From Clostridiales bacterium UBA1752 (GTDB lineage: Bacteria; Bacillota; Clostridia; Oscillospirales; CAG-382): DNA of 46,834 nucleotides. The notes below the pieces were generated by a model. The model was given only the letters and a program-made list of their open reading frames with translations. It ran no database searches and was not told where the DNA came from. The position numbers and the translations under genes were made by a program. Of this stretch, positions 1 through 8,100 are shown one piece after another; the first letter of the stretch is position 1, and each line of letters opens with the position of its first letter. The DNA is taken from the NCBI GenBank assembly GCA_002314835.1, contig DCHM01000044.1, positions 2,270 through 49,103 of the forward strand, read 5' to 3'.

Positions 1-29
1 TTGATTTTTTAAAAATAGTATGTTACAAT
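1..29 (+). promoter_or_regulatory. Predicted sigma-A promoter for the first lipoprotein gene
   Basis: TTGATT at 1-6, a 17-base spacer and TACAAT at 24-29, with an extended -10 TG at 21-22. Transcription would start near 36, leaving a leader of about 50 bases before the gene at 85. The -35 sits at the window edge. Confidence 0.5.
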
Positions 30-84
30 CTCAATATCTATCATAGGCGCATTGCGTAGGCGTGCGTTCTAAAGGAGCATGGAA

Positions 85-1713
85 ATGGCAAAAAGATTCA
101 CAGCACTTTTATTAACTATCGGGATGTTACTCTCACTCGCAGTCGTCTTTACCTCCTGCAAAGGCACCGAGACGGACAAGTTTGAGGGCAAATACCTTGT
201 AATATATGACGGCAACGGAGGCTTCCTCGGCAACAAGACGGCGCAGGTCCGCAAGCTCTATTGCGAGCCCGACAGCAAGCTCCCCGGTTATTATACCGAC
301 TACGTTGACAGCCGTTACACCGTTTCGTCGCTCGGCCTTGCCATCAGAGCAGGCTATTCGCTCAAGGGCTGGTACGTCAACGGTACCGAAACGTACGCCG
401 CCGACGACAACGGCACCTACGTTTATCTCGATATGAACGCCGGCAACGGCATTTACGAATATTCCGACAACGGCACCTACGTGCGCAAATACGTTGAGTC
501 CGAGGACGGCAAATACGTATTTATCTCCGCCGACGAAAGTGACGGCACCGGCGCGCAGTACGTTTATATCAATATGGATAACTATCCCGATTCCGAAGCT
601 ACCATCGAGACGGGATTCCGTATATTGCCCTCCGAGTTTGAAACTGACGAAGAGGAAACCATCTACACCGAGGCAAAGGCAGTCAAGGTTTACGCACAAG
701 CCGACGTTGAAGCTGTCAAGGGCTATCAGCCCTACTCGGATTTGTCTGACGAAATCAAGGCTCTCGTGGCCGATTACACCAGATACAATCCTGCTTATAC
801 GGAATACAACAACGACACCGACTCGGGCCTCGACAGATACGAGCTCGTTTCGGGCTACGCCGACCTCAATAATATCATGACTCTCGACAGCGAGGGCAAA
901 TACGTTTCTTTAGACGGTACCATAGAGCTTTACACCGACGGCGCCGCAGGCGACAGATGCTCTCTCAACGACAAATACGTTTTTGTTTCTACCGAGAGCG
1001 TACCTACCCCGACTTATCTCGGCAGATTTAAGGCTACTTATAAATATTGGAACTTTGAGCAGGACCGCGTTACCGCTGACGTCGTTACGGAGGGCGGCAC
1101 GCTCACTCTCTGTGCTCACTGGGTTAAAAAGTATGCGGTAGTATTTGACGAAAACAACGGTATCGAGGGTGCTATCCACACTCTGACCACCAAGCTCGGC
1201 AGCGACAGGATTACTTATTACGATTTGGAACCGGGCATCACCATCAATAAATGGGGCATGAACCCTGCTTTGGCAGGTCATACCTTCGTGGGTTGGAGCA
1301 AGAGCAAGGACGAGTACGACCCTTGGGATTTTGACAACGACGTTTATCCCGAAGGTACCAACGTGCTTTATCTCTACGCTTATTACCTCGAGGGCTCTTA
1401 CACTCTCATCAATAATGCATCCGACCTCAAAAAGATAGCCTCCGACCCCGCAGGCAGCTATCTGCTCATGGCAGACGTTGACCTCGGCGGCACAAGCTAT
1501 CCCAAAAAGAGCGGCGAATATCCCACCGGCCTCAAGACGGGCGAAACCTTTACCGGCACGCTCGTATCTATGAATGGCTACAAGATAACCGGCTTTACGG
1601 TTAATAAAAAGCCGTCCAACGATTTGGCGGCTATCTTCCCCAAGGTAAGCTCGGAGGCAAAGCTCGAGGGCTATACCACAGAGTACACCGTTAAGGCAGG
1701 TACTATCGACTGA
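85..1713 (+). CDS. Surface lipoprotein with Listeria-Bacteroides (InlB B-type) repeats
   Basis: A 542-residue exported lipoprotein of unknown role, probably anchored outside the membrane. The start at 85 is chosen because AAAGGAG at 71-77 is 7 bases away; the ATG at 79 is only 1 base from it. Residues 1-24 form a signal peptide ending FTS, with Cys25 as the lipidated residue. Repeats of the InlB B/Flg_new kind are seen near residues 33-75 (ending GYSLKGWYVNG) and 350-435 (VVFDENNG, then HTFVGWSKS). The C-terminal 100 residues contain a GLUG-like stretch (MNGYKITGF) that stops soon after, as if a longer beta-helix had been shortened. It lies 58 bases upstream of oppA on the same strand and may be cotranscribed. 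InlB-type repeats are common in surface proteins of gut Firmicutes; ligand unknown. Confidence 0.75.
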   Translation: MAKRFTALLLTIGMLLSLAVVFTSCKGTETDKFEGKYLVIYDGNGGFLGNKTAQVRKLYCEPDSKLPGYYTDYVDSRYTVSSLGLAIRAGYSLKGWYVNGTETYAADDNGTYVYLDMNAGNGIYEYSDNGTYVRKYVESEDGKYVFISADESDGTGAQYVYINMDNYPDSEATIETGFRILPSEFETDEEETIYTEAKAVKVYAQADVEAVKGYQPYSDLSDEIKALVADYTRYNPAYTEYNNDTDSGLDRYELVSGYADLNNIMTLDSEGKYVSLDGTIELYTDGAAGDRCSLNDKYVFVSTESVPTPTYLGRFKATYKYWNFEQDRVTADVVTEGGTLTLCAHWVKKYAVVFDENNGIEGAIHTLTTKLGSDRITYYDLEPGITINKWGMNPALAGHTFVGWSKSKDEYDPWDFDNDVYPEGTNVLYLYAYYLEGSYTLINNASDLKKIASDPAGSYLLMADVDLGGTSYPKKSGEYPTGLKTGETFTGTLVSMNGYKITGFTVNKKPSNDLAAIFPKVSSEAKLEGYTTEYTVKAGTID

Positions 1714-1722
1714 GTTAATATT

Positions 1723-1740
1723 TCTGTGAATTCGCACAGA
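1723..1740 (+). other. Short hairpin between the lipoprotein gene and oppA
   Basis: A 6-bp stem (TCTGTG/CACAGA) around an AATTCG loop. It has no U-tract, so it is not a standard terminator; it may be a processing site or chance. Confidence 0.3.
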
Positions 1741-1771
1741 GTATTATATATTATTTTATGGAGGAATACAC

Positions 1772-4495
1772 ATGAAAAGCAAGAAACTTCTTGCGGTAGT
1801 TCTTTGCGTTGTTCTTTGCGTTGCAATGTTACTCACATCCTGCAACAATAACAACAATCAACCCACTACCAAGACCGAGAAGAGAGTAGTCAATGATAAC
1901 TACACTCTTATCATCCAAGAAAACACTTACGACGGTGTTTTCAACCCCTTCTTCTACAGCAACGCTTATGACGGCGAAGTCCTCGGACTCGTCCAAGTCG
2001 GCCTCCTCACCATGGATGCCACCGGCGCTGTTGTCGCAGGCGACAACTACGACACTCTGGCAAAGAGCTATGAGATTTTCTACACAGACGATCTCACCAA
2101 CTTTACCAAAAAGGCCGACTATGCCGAAGGCGACTACGTAGTTTATGAAATGGTTATCAAGAATGGCGCTAAGTTCTCTGACGGACAGCCCATCTCTGCT
2201 GATGACGCACTCTTTAACTACTATGTTTACCTCGACCCCGCTTACGACGGCTCCAGCACCCTTTACACTCTGCCTATCCTCGGCCTGTCCGACTATAGAA
2301 CTCAGGTTCAGGGCTCCAGCACCTACTCCAACATCGCTGCTGCTATCTTTGCTAACGGCGAAGAATACAAAGCAAGCGACGTTTACACCGAAGAGCAGTT
2401 CAATGCTTACTGGGCTGCTATGGAAAAAGCCGGCAACTCTTTTGCTGCTGAAATCGTTAACTACGTAAAGAATAATTACGGCGGCGAAGCTGATTACGCC
2501 GGCGGCAACAGCAAGTACTCCGGCAAGACCGCTATCGACTTTAGCGTTGAAGGCCAGAAGATTGCATTCGGTATGTCTATGTGGGGCTTTGGCAAGTTTG
2601 ACAGCACCACTACTTACTCTGCTAATGATAAAGGCATCGTAGGTAAGGTTGCAGAAGACAGCTACAAGAACCTCTGGACCAAGACCGATGACGAAGACGC
2701 AGCATCCTTTGCTGACGTTGACGGCAATTTCTACGTACGCGCTACCGCAGACACTGCTACTGCTGACTGCGTTTGGATTTCCGCTTCCGGCGACGACGGC
2801 TACGAAGTAACCGCATTCTCCGGCGAGAGATTCGACGCTAATACCGTTTATGCCGATACCTTTACCGCTGCTTGCACCGGTAAGAACTACGACATGGTTA
2901 ACGAGTTCCCCACCATCGCTGATTATTGGGAAAACCTCAAGCTCGGCTATGCTGACGATGACGGCGTAGTTGACTACATTGATCTTTCCGATACCGAATC
3001 CGCAGGTATGGACCTCGTTGCTTCCGCATCTGAAGGCTTTACCAAGGCTTACGCAAACGAAGGCTCCGTTCAGAGCATCTCCGGTCTCGTAAAGGGCACC
3101 ACCACTATTGACGGTACCGAGTACGAAACCGTTAAGGTTATCCTCACCGAGCAGAACCCCAAGGCTATCCTCAGCCTCGGCGTTACCATCGCTCCTAAGC
3201 ACTACTACACCGCAGGCTATACCTACACCGAAGGCGCAGTCGTTAACTACGGCGTAGAGCTTGGTCTCAACACCACCAAGTTTATGGACCACCTCAAGAC
3301 ATTCAACACCCAGCCTCTCGGCTCCGGCTCTTATGCCTTTGAAAAGTTTGAAAACGGCGACGTTTACCTCGTAAGAAACGAGTATCACGAGACCATGGGC
3401 GACGATACCGTTTACAATGCAAACATCAAGAATGTCTGCATGAAGGTCGTTGACTCCGGCGCTGAATTTAACGCTCTTAAAGCAGGCGACGTTCACTTTG
3501 CTACCGTTTCTTCCACCGCTGACGTTGTCAGTGAAATCGCAGACAATGCTAAGCTCCAGTCTATCCTCGTTGATAACCTCGGCTACGGCTACATCTGCAT
3601 CAACCCCGCAGCTACCGAATACGGCCTCGATAACCTCTACGCTCGTATCGCTCTGACCACTGTATTTGATATGGAAAAGGTTAAGGATTACTATCCTTCC
3701 GGCCTTGCTGACATCATCTACAGATCTCAGTCTCAGGTAAGCTGGGCATATCCCGAAGGCGCTACCGCTATCTATCCTTACGACGAAACTCTTGCATCTG
3801 CTATCGCTAACTTCAAGCTCGCAGGTTACACCTACGACGAAGCTACCGGCAAGTTCACCGACGTTCCCGCATACGACTTCTATCTGCCTTCCGATGCTAA
3901 GGACCACCCCGCAGGCGGTATTTACATCAAGGCTCAGGAGCTCCTTGCTACTATCGGCGTAACCGTTAACATCAAGAGCGACTCCAACCTTATCGCTAAC
4001 ATCAAGACCAGTGCTATCCCTGTTTACTCACTCGCATGGTCCAGCTCTGCTGACCCCGATATGTATCAGGTTTACCACTACAATTCCGCAGCCGGCTCCG
4101 TAGAGCAGAACGGTATCAAGGGTCTGTACAGCAACTCCAGCGCTGTCGGCACCATCACCGTTACCAAGCTTGACGGCACCACTGCTGAAATGAACCAGAA
4201 GGATGCTATCAAGTACCTCGGCGACCTTATCGAGCTCGGTACCAAGTATATGAACAAGGAAGAGCGTCAGCCTATCTACACCAAGGCTCTCGAAGTTCTT
4301 GCTCAGCTCAGCATCGAAGTTCCTACCTATCAGCGTAAGAATATGTATGCTTATGACCAGACCATCCTTGATGGTGCTACCATGTCTCAGAACGTAACTC
4401 CTTACTGGGGTCCTCTCGCTCAGATCTGGAAGCTCAGCTTCGCATCCGGCGTAGAAGGCAATACCGAAGTAGAAGTTCAGGTTACTGCTGACTAA
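1772..4495 (+). CDS. oppA: Oligopeptide ABC transporter substrate-binding lipoprotein (SBP_bac_5), very long
   Basis: Binds peptides outside the membrane and delivers them to the permease encoded next. The signal peptide ends LLTS with lipidated Cys24, followed by an Asn-rich linker. Family features are the N-terminal NPFFYSNAYDGEV stretch, FSDGQPISADDALFNY near residue 140, IAPKHYYT near 470, and the C-terminal EVPTYQRKNMYAYD region. At 907 residues it is about 300 longer than usual OppA proteins (540-600); the extra sequence lies roughly between residues 150 and 460 and is rich in Asp, Gly, Tyr and Ala. Codon choice is strongly skewed (many GCT, GGC, ATC) compared with neighbours, which suggests high expression. 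GGAGG lies 8 bases before the ATG. It is the first gene of oppABCDF. Confidence 0.92.
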   Translation: MKSKKLLAVVLCVVLCVAMLLTSCNNNNNQPTTKTEKRVVNDNYTLIIQENTYDGVFNPFFYSNAYDGEVLGLVQVGLLTMDATGAVVAGDNYDTLAKSYEIFYTDDLTNFTKKADYAEGDYVVYEMVIKNGAKFSDGQPISADDALFNYYVYLDPAYDGSSTLYTLPILGLSDYRTQVQGSSTYSNIAAAIFANGEEYKASDVYTEEQFNAYWAAMEKAGNSFAAEIVNYVKNNYGGEADYAGGNSKYSGKTAIDFSVEGQKIAFGMSMWGFGKFDSTTTYSANDKGIVGKVAEDSYKNLWTKTDDEDAASFADVDGNFYVRATADTATADCVWISASGDDGYEVTAFSGERFDANTVYADTFTAACTGKNYDMVNEFPTIADYWENLKLGYADDDGVVDYIDLSDTESAGMDLVASASEGFTKAYANEGSVQSISGLVKGTTTIDGTEYETVKVILTEQNPKAILSLGVTIAPKHYYTAGYTYTEGAVVNYGVELGLNTTKFMDHLKTFNTQPLGSGSYAFEKFENGDVYLVRNEYHETMGDDTVYNANIKNVCMKVVDSGAEFNALKAGDVHFATVSSTADVVSEIADNAKLQSILVDNLGYGYICINPAATEYGLDNLYARIALTTVFDMEKVKDYYPSGLADIIYRSQSQVSWAYPEGATAIYPYDETLASAIANFKLAGYTYDEATGKFTDVPAYDFYLPSDAKDHPAGGIYIKAQELLATIGVTVNIKSDSNLIANIKTSAIPVYSLAWSSSADPDMYQVYHYNSAAGSVEQNGIKGLYSNSSAVGTITVTKLDGTTAEMNQKDAIKYLGDLIELGTKYMNKEERQPIYTKALEVLAQLSIEVPTYQRKNMYAYDQTILDGATMSQNVTPYWGPLAQIWKLSFASGVEGNTEVEVQVTAD

Positions 4496-4497
4496 TT

Positions 4498-4547
4498 GAA
4501 GCTTTAAGCTTCACTCTTTCCCTTAGGGAGAGCGGAGCTAACCGCTC
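4498..4547 (+). other. Two hairpins after oppA
   Basis: GAAGCT/AGCTTC (4498-4512, 3-base loop) and GAGCGG/CCGCTC (4530-4547, 6-base loop) follow the oppA stop codon. Neither has a U-tract. They could protect the oppA mRNA 3' end after processing, giving more binding protein than permease. Role inferred. Confidence 0.45.
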
Positions 4548-4570
4548 CGTAACGTAAATATTAAGGGGGA

Positions 4571-4605
4571 CCTGCAAGCCCAATGCACACGCTTGGGCTT
4601 GCAGG
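4571..4605 (+). promoter_or_regulatory. Perfect 12-bp hairpin between the AAGGGGGA element and the oppB start
   Basis: CCTGCAAGCCCA at 4571-4582 pairs exactly with TGGGCTTGCAGG at 4594-4605 around an 11-base loop. It begins directly after AAGGGGGA (4563-4570), the same Shine-Dalgarno-like element used by oppC and oppD, and ends 11 bases before the oppB ATG at 4617. Folding would bring the element to about 12 bases from that ATG. Confidence 0.6.
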
Positions 4606-4624
4606 CATCTGTGTGTATGTTTAA
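4583..4624 (+). CDS. Possible 13-codon leader peptide overlapping the oppB start
   Basis: ATG at 4583 lies 12 bases after AAGGGGGA (4563-4570). The frame reads MHTLGLAGICVYV and stops at TAA 4622-4624, three bases past the oppB ATG codon (4617-4619). This arrangement would allow translational coupling: ribosomes melt the hairpin and restart at oppB. The peptide shows no family. It is offered as an alternative to hairpin-bridged initiation, and neither is proven. Confidence 0.3.
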   Translation: MHTLGLAGICVYV

Positions 4625-5825
4625 GTATATTATCCAAAGAATATTACTCTCTATAATAATTCTGTTTGGCGTATCTCTTATTATATATGTCCTTGTCCGC
4701 ATACAGCCGGGTGAAAACTTTGTGCGCAAAAAGTACGGCGGACAGCTACAGCAGGACGCTACCGGCAACATTGAGCTTACCGTAGAGCGTATCGAGCTGA
4801 CATACGGTCTCGCAGAGCCGGGCTTTAAGTGCCTCGACTGCGGACACGTTTTTGCTACTTCTACTCTTGACGAATCCGACCTCGTACCTTCGGGTGCTAT
4901 TGTTCGTGAGGTCGTTGACGGATTTTGCTGCCCCGAGTGCGGAGAATGTCACTTAAAGCACGTTTCCGTCGATACCAGTCCTTTTATCGGCTATTTTAAA
5001 TGGCTCGGCAACGTTTTGCACGGCGATTGGGGAGAGTCGTTTAAGTTCTCCGTCGATACCGGCAAGACCGAAGTCGTTAAGGACGCAAACGGCGTCGAAT
5101 CTCTCAAAAAGATTAGCTCCAGTAAAGTATTTGACATTATCTTTACTAAGTGCGGCGTTTCGTTTATTATTTCGCTTATTGCGCTGATTCTCGAATACAT
5201 CATCGCTATACCGCTCGGCATTGTTTCAGCGACAAAGCAGTACGGCGTAGTCGATTATTCTGTTACAGTTCTTGCGATGATGGGTATTTCGTTGCCCACC
5301 TTCTTCCTCGGCGCTATCCTGCTGAGAATATTCAGTATAGACCTCGGATGGTTCCCGTACGCAGGTCTCGTTGACCCCAACTCGGGACTGCCTACCTTCG
5401 TTGATAACCTGTGGCACCTCGTATTGCCTATGACTACGCTCGTCATACTGTCTATCGGCGGTCTGATGAGATATACACGTACCAATATGCTCGAGGTACT
5501 TAACGCCGACTACATACGCACGGCTCGTGCCAAGGGCCTGAGCGAAAAGAAGGTTATCTACAAGCACGCATTCCGCAACTCGCTCATTCCGCTCGTTACC
5601 ATGCTCGCAGGCGTACTGCCGAGCCTTTTCAGCGGTGCTATGATTACCGAGACCGTATTTAGTATCGACGGCATCGGCAAGACGGCATATCAAGCCGTCG
5701 TTCAGGGTGACATACCGCTTATCATGGCTTACAATATGTTTGGCAGCTTGCTGTCGGTTATCGGCACACTGCTCTCCGACCTTATGTACGCCGTAGTTGA
5801 CCCGCGTGTCAAGATTACTGATTAA
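4617..5825 (+). CDS. oppB: Oligopeptide ABC transporter permease OppB with a zinc-ribbon-like insertion
   Basis: One of two membrane subunits of the peptide importer. The 402-residue protein begins MFKYIIQRILLS, as OppB/DppB proteins do; the TTG at 4593 would place the start inside a hairpin and was rejected. TM1 is residues 5-28; the other helices lie after residue 175. The EAA loop that contacts the ATPases is ADYIRTARAKGLSEKK near 297-312. The unusual part is the first extracytoplasmic loop: between LTYGLAEP (61-68) and SPFIGYFKWLGN (121-132) about 50 extra residues carry Cys72, 75, 104, 105, 108 and 111 in CLDC and CCPECGEC patterns like a rubredoxin or zinc ribbon. A second small insertion follows GDWGESF (near 137-170). 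No ordinary ribosome binding site is present; see the hairpin and leader-ORF entries. Confidence 0.92.
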   Translation: MFKYIIQRILLSIIILFGVSLIIYVLVRIQPGENFVRKKYGGQLQQDATGNIELTVERIELTYGLAEPGFKCLDCGHVFATSTLDESDLVPSGAIVREVVDGFCCPECGECHLKHVSVDTSPFIGYFKWLGNVLHGDWGESFKFSVDTGKTEVVKDANGVESLKKISSSKVFDIIFTKCGVSFIISLIALILEYIIAIPLGIVSATKQYGVVDYSVTVLAMMGISLPTFFLGAILLRIFSIDLGWFPYAGLVDPNSGLPTFVDNLWHLVLPMTTLVILSIGGLMRYTRTNMLEVLNADYIRTARAKGLSEKKVIYKHAFRNSLIPLVTMLAGVLPSLFSGAMITETVFSIDGIGKTAYQAVVQGDIPLIMAYNMFGSLLSVIGTLLSDLMYAVVDPRVKITD

Positions 5826-5834
5826 GGGGTGAAA

Positions 5835-6911
5835 ATGATGAATAACGATAATAAAGTCACCTCAAAAGGTCAGAATGAGAACGTTGCACAAAAGCAAACC
5901 GAAACCGAAAATCTCTCTGACCGAGTTAAGATTATCAGCCCGGGCAAGCTCGTTGTAAAGAGATTTTTCCGCAGCAAGCTGTCCATCGTCGGACTGGTTA
6001 TGCTCGTTTTCCTATTTATGTTTTCATTTGTCGGTCCTTTGCTTTCACCCTACGGTGAAGTGCAGATTACCGGTGCTTATAAGTGGTACACTTCTACCAT
6101 TCCCCACACCATGACCGTTGTCGAAGACGGTCAGGAGGTCGTTTACAAGTTTACCGAAGTCAGCGACCCCTACAAGGTTTATAACAAGACTCTCCCGAGC
6201 GCAGATAACTGGCTCGGCACCGACGAATACGGCTATGACGTACTCACCAGACTGATGTACGGCGGCAGGATTTCGCTGTTGCTCGGCTTTATCGTCATCT
6301 TTGCCGAGACTTTACTCGGTACGGTGCTCGGCGCTATTTCGGGATATTTCGGCGGCGTAGTTGACCAGATTATCATGCGTGTGGTTGACGTGTTTAACTG
6401 TCTGCCCGGTCTGCCTATCCTCATGCTCGCGGCTTCGCTGCTCGACGGATGGGGCATACCTCCGAGAGAAAAGATTTATTACCTCATGCTGATACTGACC
6501 GTATTCGGTTGGTCGGGCATAGCGAGATTGGTTCGCGGTCAGATACTCTCTCTGCGTGAGCAGGAGTTTATGATAGCCGCAGAAGCAACCGGCCTCAAGC
6601 CCAGTCAAAAGATATTCAAGCACCTCGTGCCCAACGTTATGCCTCAGCTTATAGTTCAGGCAACCCTCGGTCTCGGCGGCATCATTCTTTATGAAGCCAC
6701 CCTGTCCTGGATGGGTCTCGGCGTACCTTTCCCTTACGCCGCATGGGGCTCGATGATAAACTCCACGAGCGGCGCTGCCGGCCGCGACATCCTGCAAAAC
6801 TTCCCCAATATCTGGGTACCTGCAGGTATATGCATTGTTATGGCAGTTTTGGCATTTAACTTTATCGGCGATGGTCTGCGTGATGCGTTTGACCCCAAGA
6901 TGAAGAGATAA
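5835..6911 (+). CDS. oppC: Oligopeptide ABC transporter permease OppC
   Basis: Second membrane subunit of the importer, 358 residues. AAGGGG at 5824-5829 is 5 bases before ATG 5835 and 8 before ATG 5838, so either could be used. A charged N-terminal tail of about 45 residues precedes TM1 (VGLVMLVFLFMFSFVG). The outward loop is enlarged (AYKWYTSTIPHTMTV and on), then comes the family motif NWLGTDEYGYDVLTRLMYGGRISL. The EAA loop EFMIAAEATGLKPSQKIFKH lies near residues 244-263. It starts 9 bases after oppB ends. This is a typical BPD_transp_1 protein except for the loop insertion. Confidence 0.93.
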   Translation: MMNNDNKVTSKGQNENVAQKQTETENLSDRVKIISPGKLVVKRFFRSKLSIVGLVMLVFLFMFSFVGPLLSPYGEVQITGAYKWYTSTIPHTMTVVEDGQEVVYKFTEVSDPYKVYNKTLPSADNWLGTDEYGYDVLTRLMYGGRISLLLGFIVIFAETLLGTVLGAISGYFGGVVDQIIMRVVDVFNCLPGLPILMLAASLLDGWGIPPREKIYYLMLILTVFGWSGIARLVRGQILSLREQEFMIAAEATGLKPSQKIFKHLVPNVMPQLIVQATLGLGGIILYEATLSWMGLGVPFPYAAWGSMINSTSGAAGRDILQNFPNIWVPAGICIVMAVLAFNFIGDGLRDAFDPKMKR

Positions 6912-6924
6912 GGGGGATAATGCT

Positions 6925-8100
6925 ATGGGATTCAGAAGAACTAAAGACTTGCACTATCTTTCGAGCAAGGAAACTCGCCGCATAAGTAAAGAAAACCGCA
7001 AAATCACGCGTGCGTTTGAAGCTAAAAAGGCGAGAAAGAATGTGCCTGAGTCGGAGTTTCTCACCGAGATGAGAGACCCCAAGAATATACTCGAATTTGA
7101 TGATTTGCACACATACTTTTTTACCGACGTCGGCACTGTAAAAGCCGTTGACGGTGTCAGCTTTGACATCCCCAAGGGCAGCATCGTAGGTGTCGTCGGT
7201 GAGTCGGGCTGCGGCAAGTCGGTTACTTCGTTATCGACTATGCAGCTCCTGCCTCAGCCGGTAGGTCAGATATTCAGCGGCTCTATCAGATTTGCCGCCA
7301 GTGACGGCAAGTGCTATGATATAGCCAAGATGCCTACTGAGTCGGTCAACCGTATCCGCGGCAAGGAAATCGCCATGATTTTCCAGGAGCCGATGACCTC
7401 GCTCAACCCCGTATTCCGTATAGGCGCACAGCTCGACGAGGTTTTGCTGCTTCACTATCCCGATATGACAAAAGAAGCCGCCAAGGCTCGCACTATCGAG
7501 ATGCTGCAGCTCGTCGGCATAGCTATGCCCGAGAACGTTTATACACGTTTTCCGCACGAATTGTCGGGCGGTATGCGTCAGCGTGTAATGATAGCTATGG
7601 CTCTCTGCTGTGACCCTCGTCTTATCATCGCCGACGAACCTACCACCGCACTTGATGTTACCATACAGGCTCAGATTCTCGAGCTCCTGCGTAACATTAA
7701 AGAAAAAATCAACGGCTCTATCATGCTGATAACCCACGACCTCGGTGTTATCGCCGAAATGGCCGATTACATCGTCGTAATGTATTCGGGCAGAATAATA
7801 GAGCAGGGTACCGCTGACGAGATATTCAATGACCCCCGTCACCCGTACACCATAGGTCTGATGAAGAGCAAGCCCGTAGTTAACCAAAAGGTTGACCGCT
7901 TGTATAGCATCCCGGGCTCGGTTCCCAGCCCTATCGACCTGCCTAACTACTGCTATTTTAAGGACAGATGCGACAAACGCTGCGCTTCGTGCGACGGCGC
8001 TTATCCTCACCTCCGTACGGTTTCCGGCACCCACAAGGTCAGCTGCCACCTGTACGACGGCATAGAGTTTAACGATAAGGACGGTGCTAATAATGGCTGA
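6925..8100 (+). CDS. oppD: Oligopeptide ABC transporter ATPase OppD
   Basis: ATP-hydrolysing subunit on the cytoplasmic face. AAGGGGG lies 8 bases before the ATG. A basic N-terminal extension of about 50 residues (rich in Arg, Lys and Glu) precedes the ABC domain and is longer than usual. Walker A is GESGCGKS near 92-99, the Q-loop IFQEPMTSLNP near 152, the signature LSGGMRQR near 213, Walker B LIIADEPTTALD near 233, and the switch His is in ITHDLG. The C-terminal oligopeptide/dipeptide transporter region contains CYFKDRCDKRCASC, a cysteine cluster common in this family. Its last 8 bases overlap the start of oppF. Confidence 0.95.
   Translation: MGFRRTKDLHYLSSKETRRISKENRKITRAFEAKKARKNVPESEFLTEMRDPKNILEFDDLHTYFFTDVGTVKAVDGVSFDIPKGSIVGVVGESGCGKSVTSLSTMQLLPQPVGQIFSGSIRFAASDGKCYDIAKMPTESVNRIRGKEIAMIFQEPMTSLNPVFRIGAQLDEVLLLHYPDMTKEAAKARTIEMLQLVGIAMPENVYTRFPHELSGGMRQRVMIAMALCCDPRLIIADEPTTALDVTIQAQILELLRNIKEKINGSIMLITHDLGVIAEMADYIVVMYSGRIIEQGTADEIFNDPRHPYTIGLMKSKPVVNQKVDRLYSIPGSVPSPIDLPNYCYFKDRCDKRCASCDGAYPHLRTVSGTHKVSCHLYDGIEFNDKDGANNG

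Noticed and set aside
1829..3907. A 692-codon open frame antisense to oppA
   Set aside because: It mirrors oppA, lacks domains, and arises from the strong codon bias of oppA, which avoids stops on the other strand.
4593..4616. TTG start for oppB eight codons upstream
   Set aside because: It would lie inside the hairpin loop and stem, without a binding site; OppB proteins begin at the MFKYIIQR segment.
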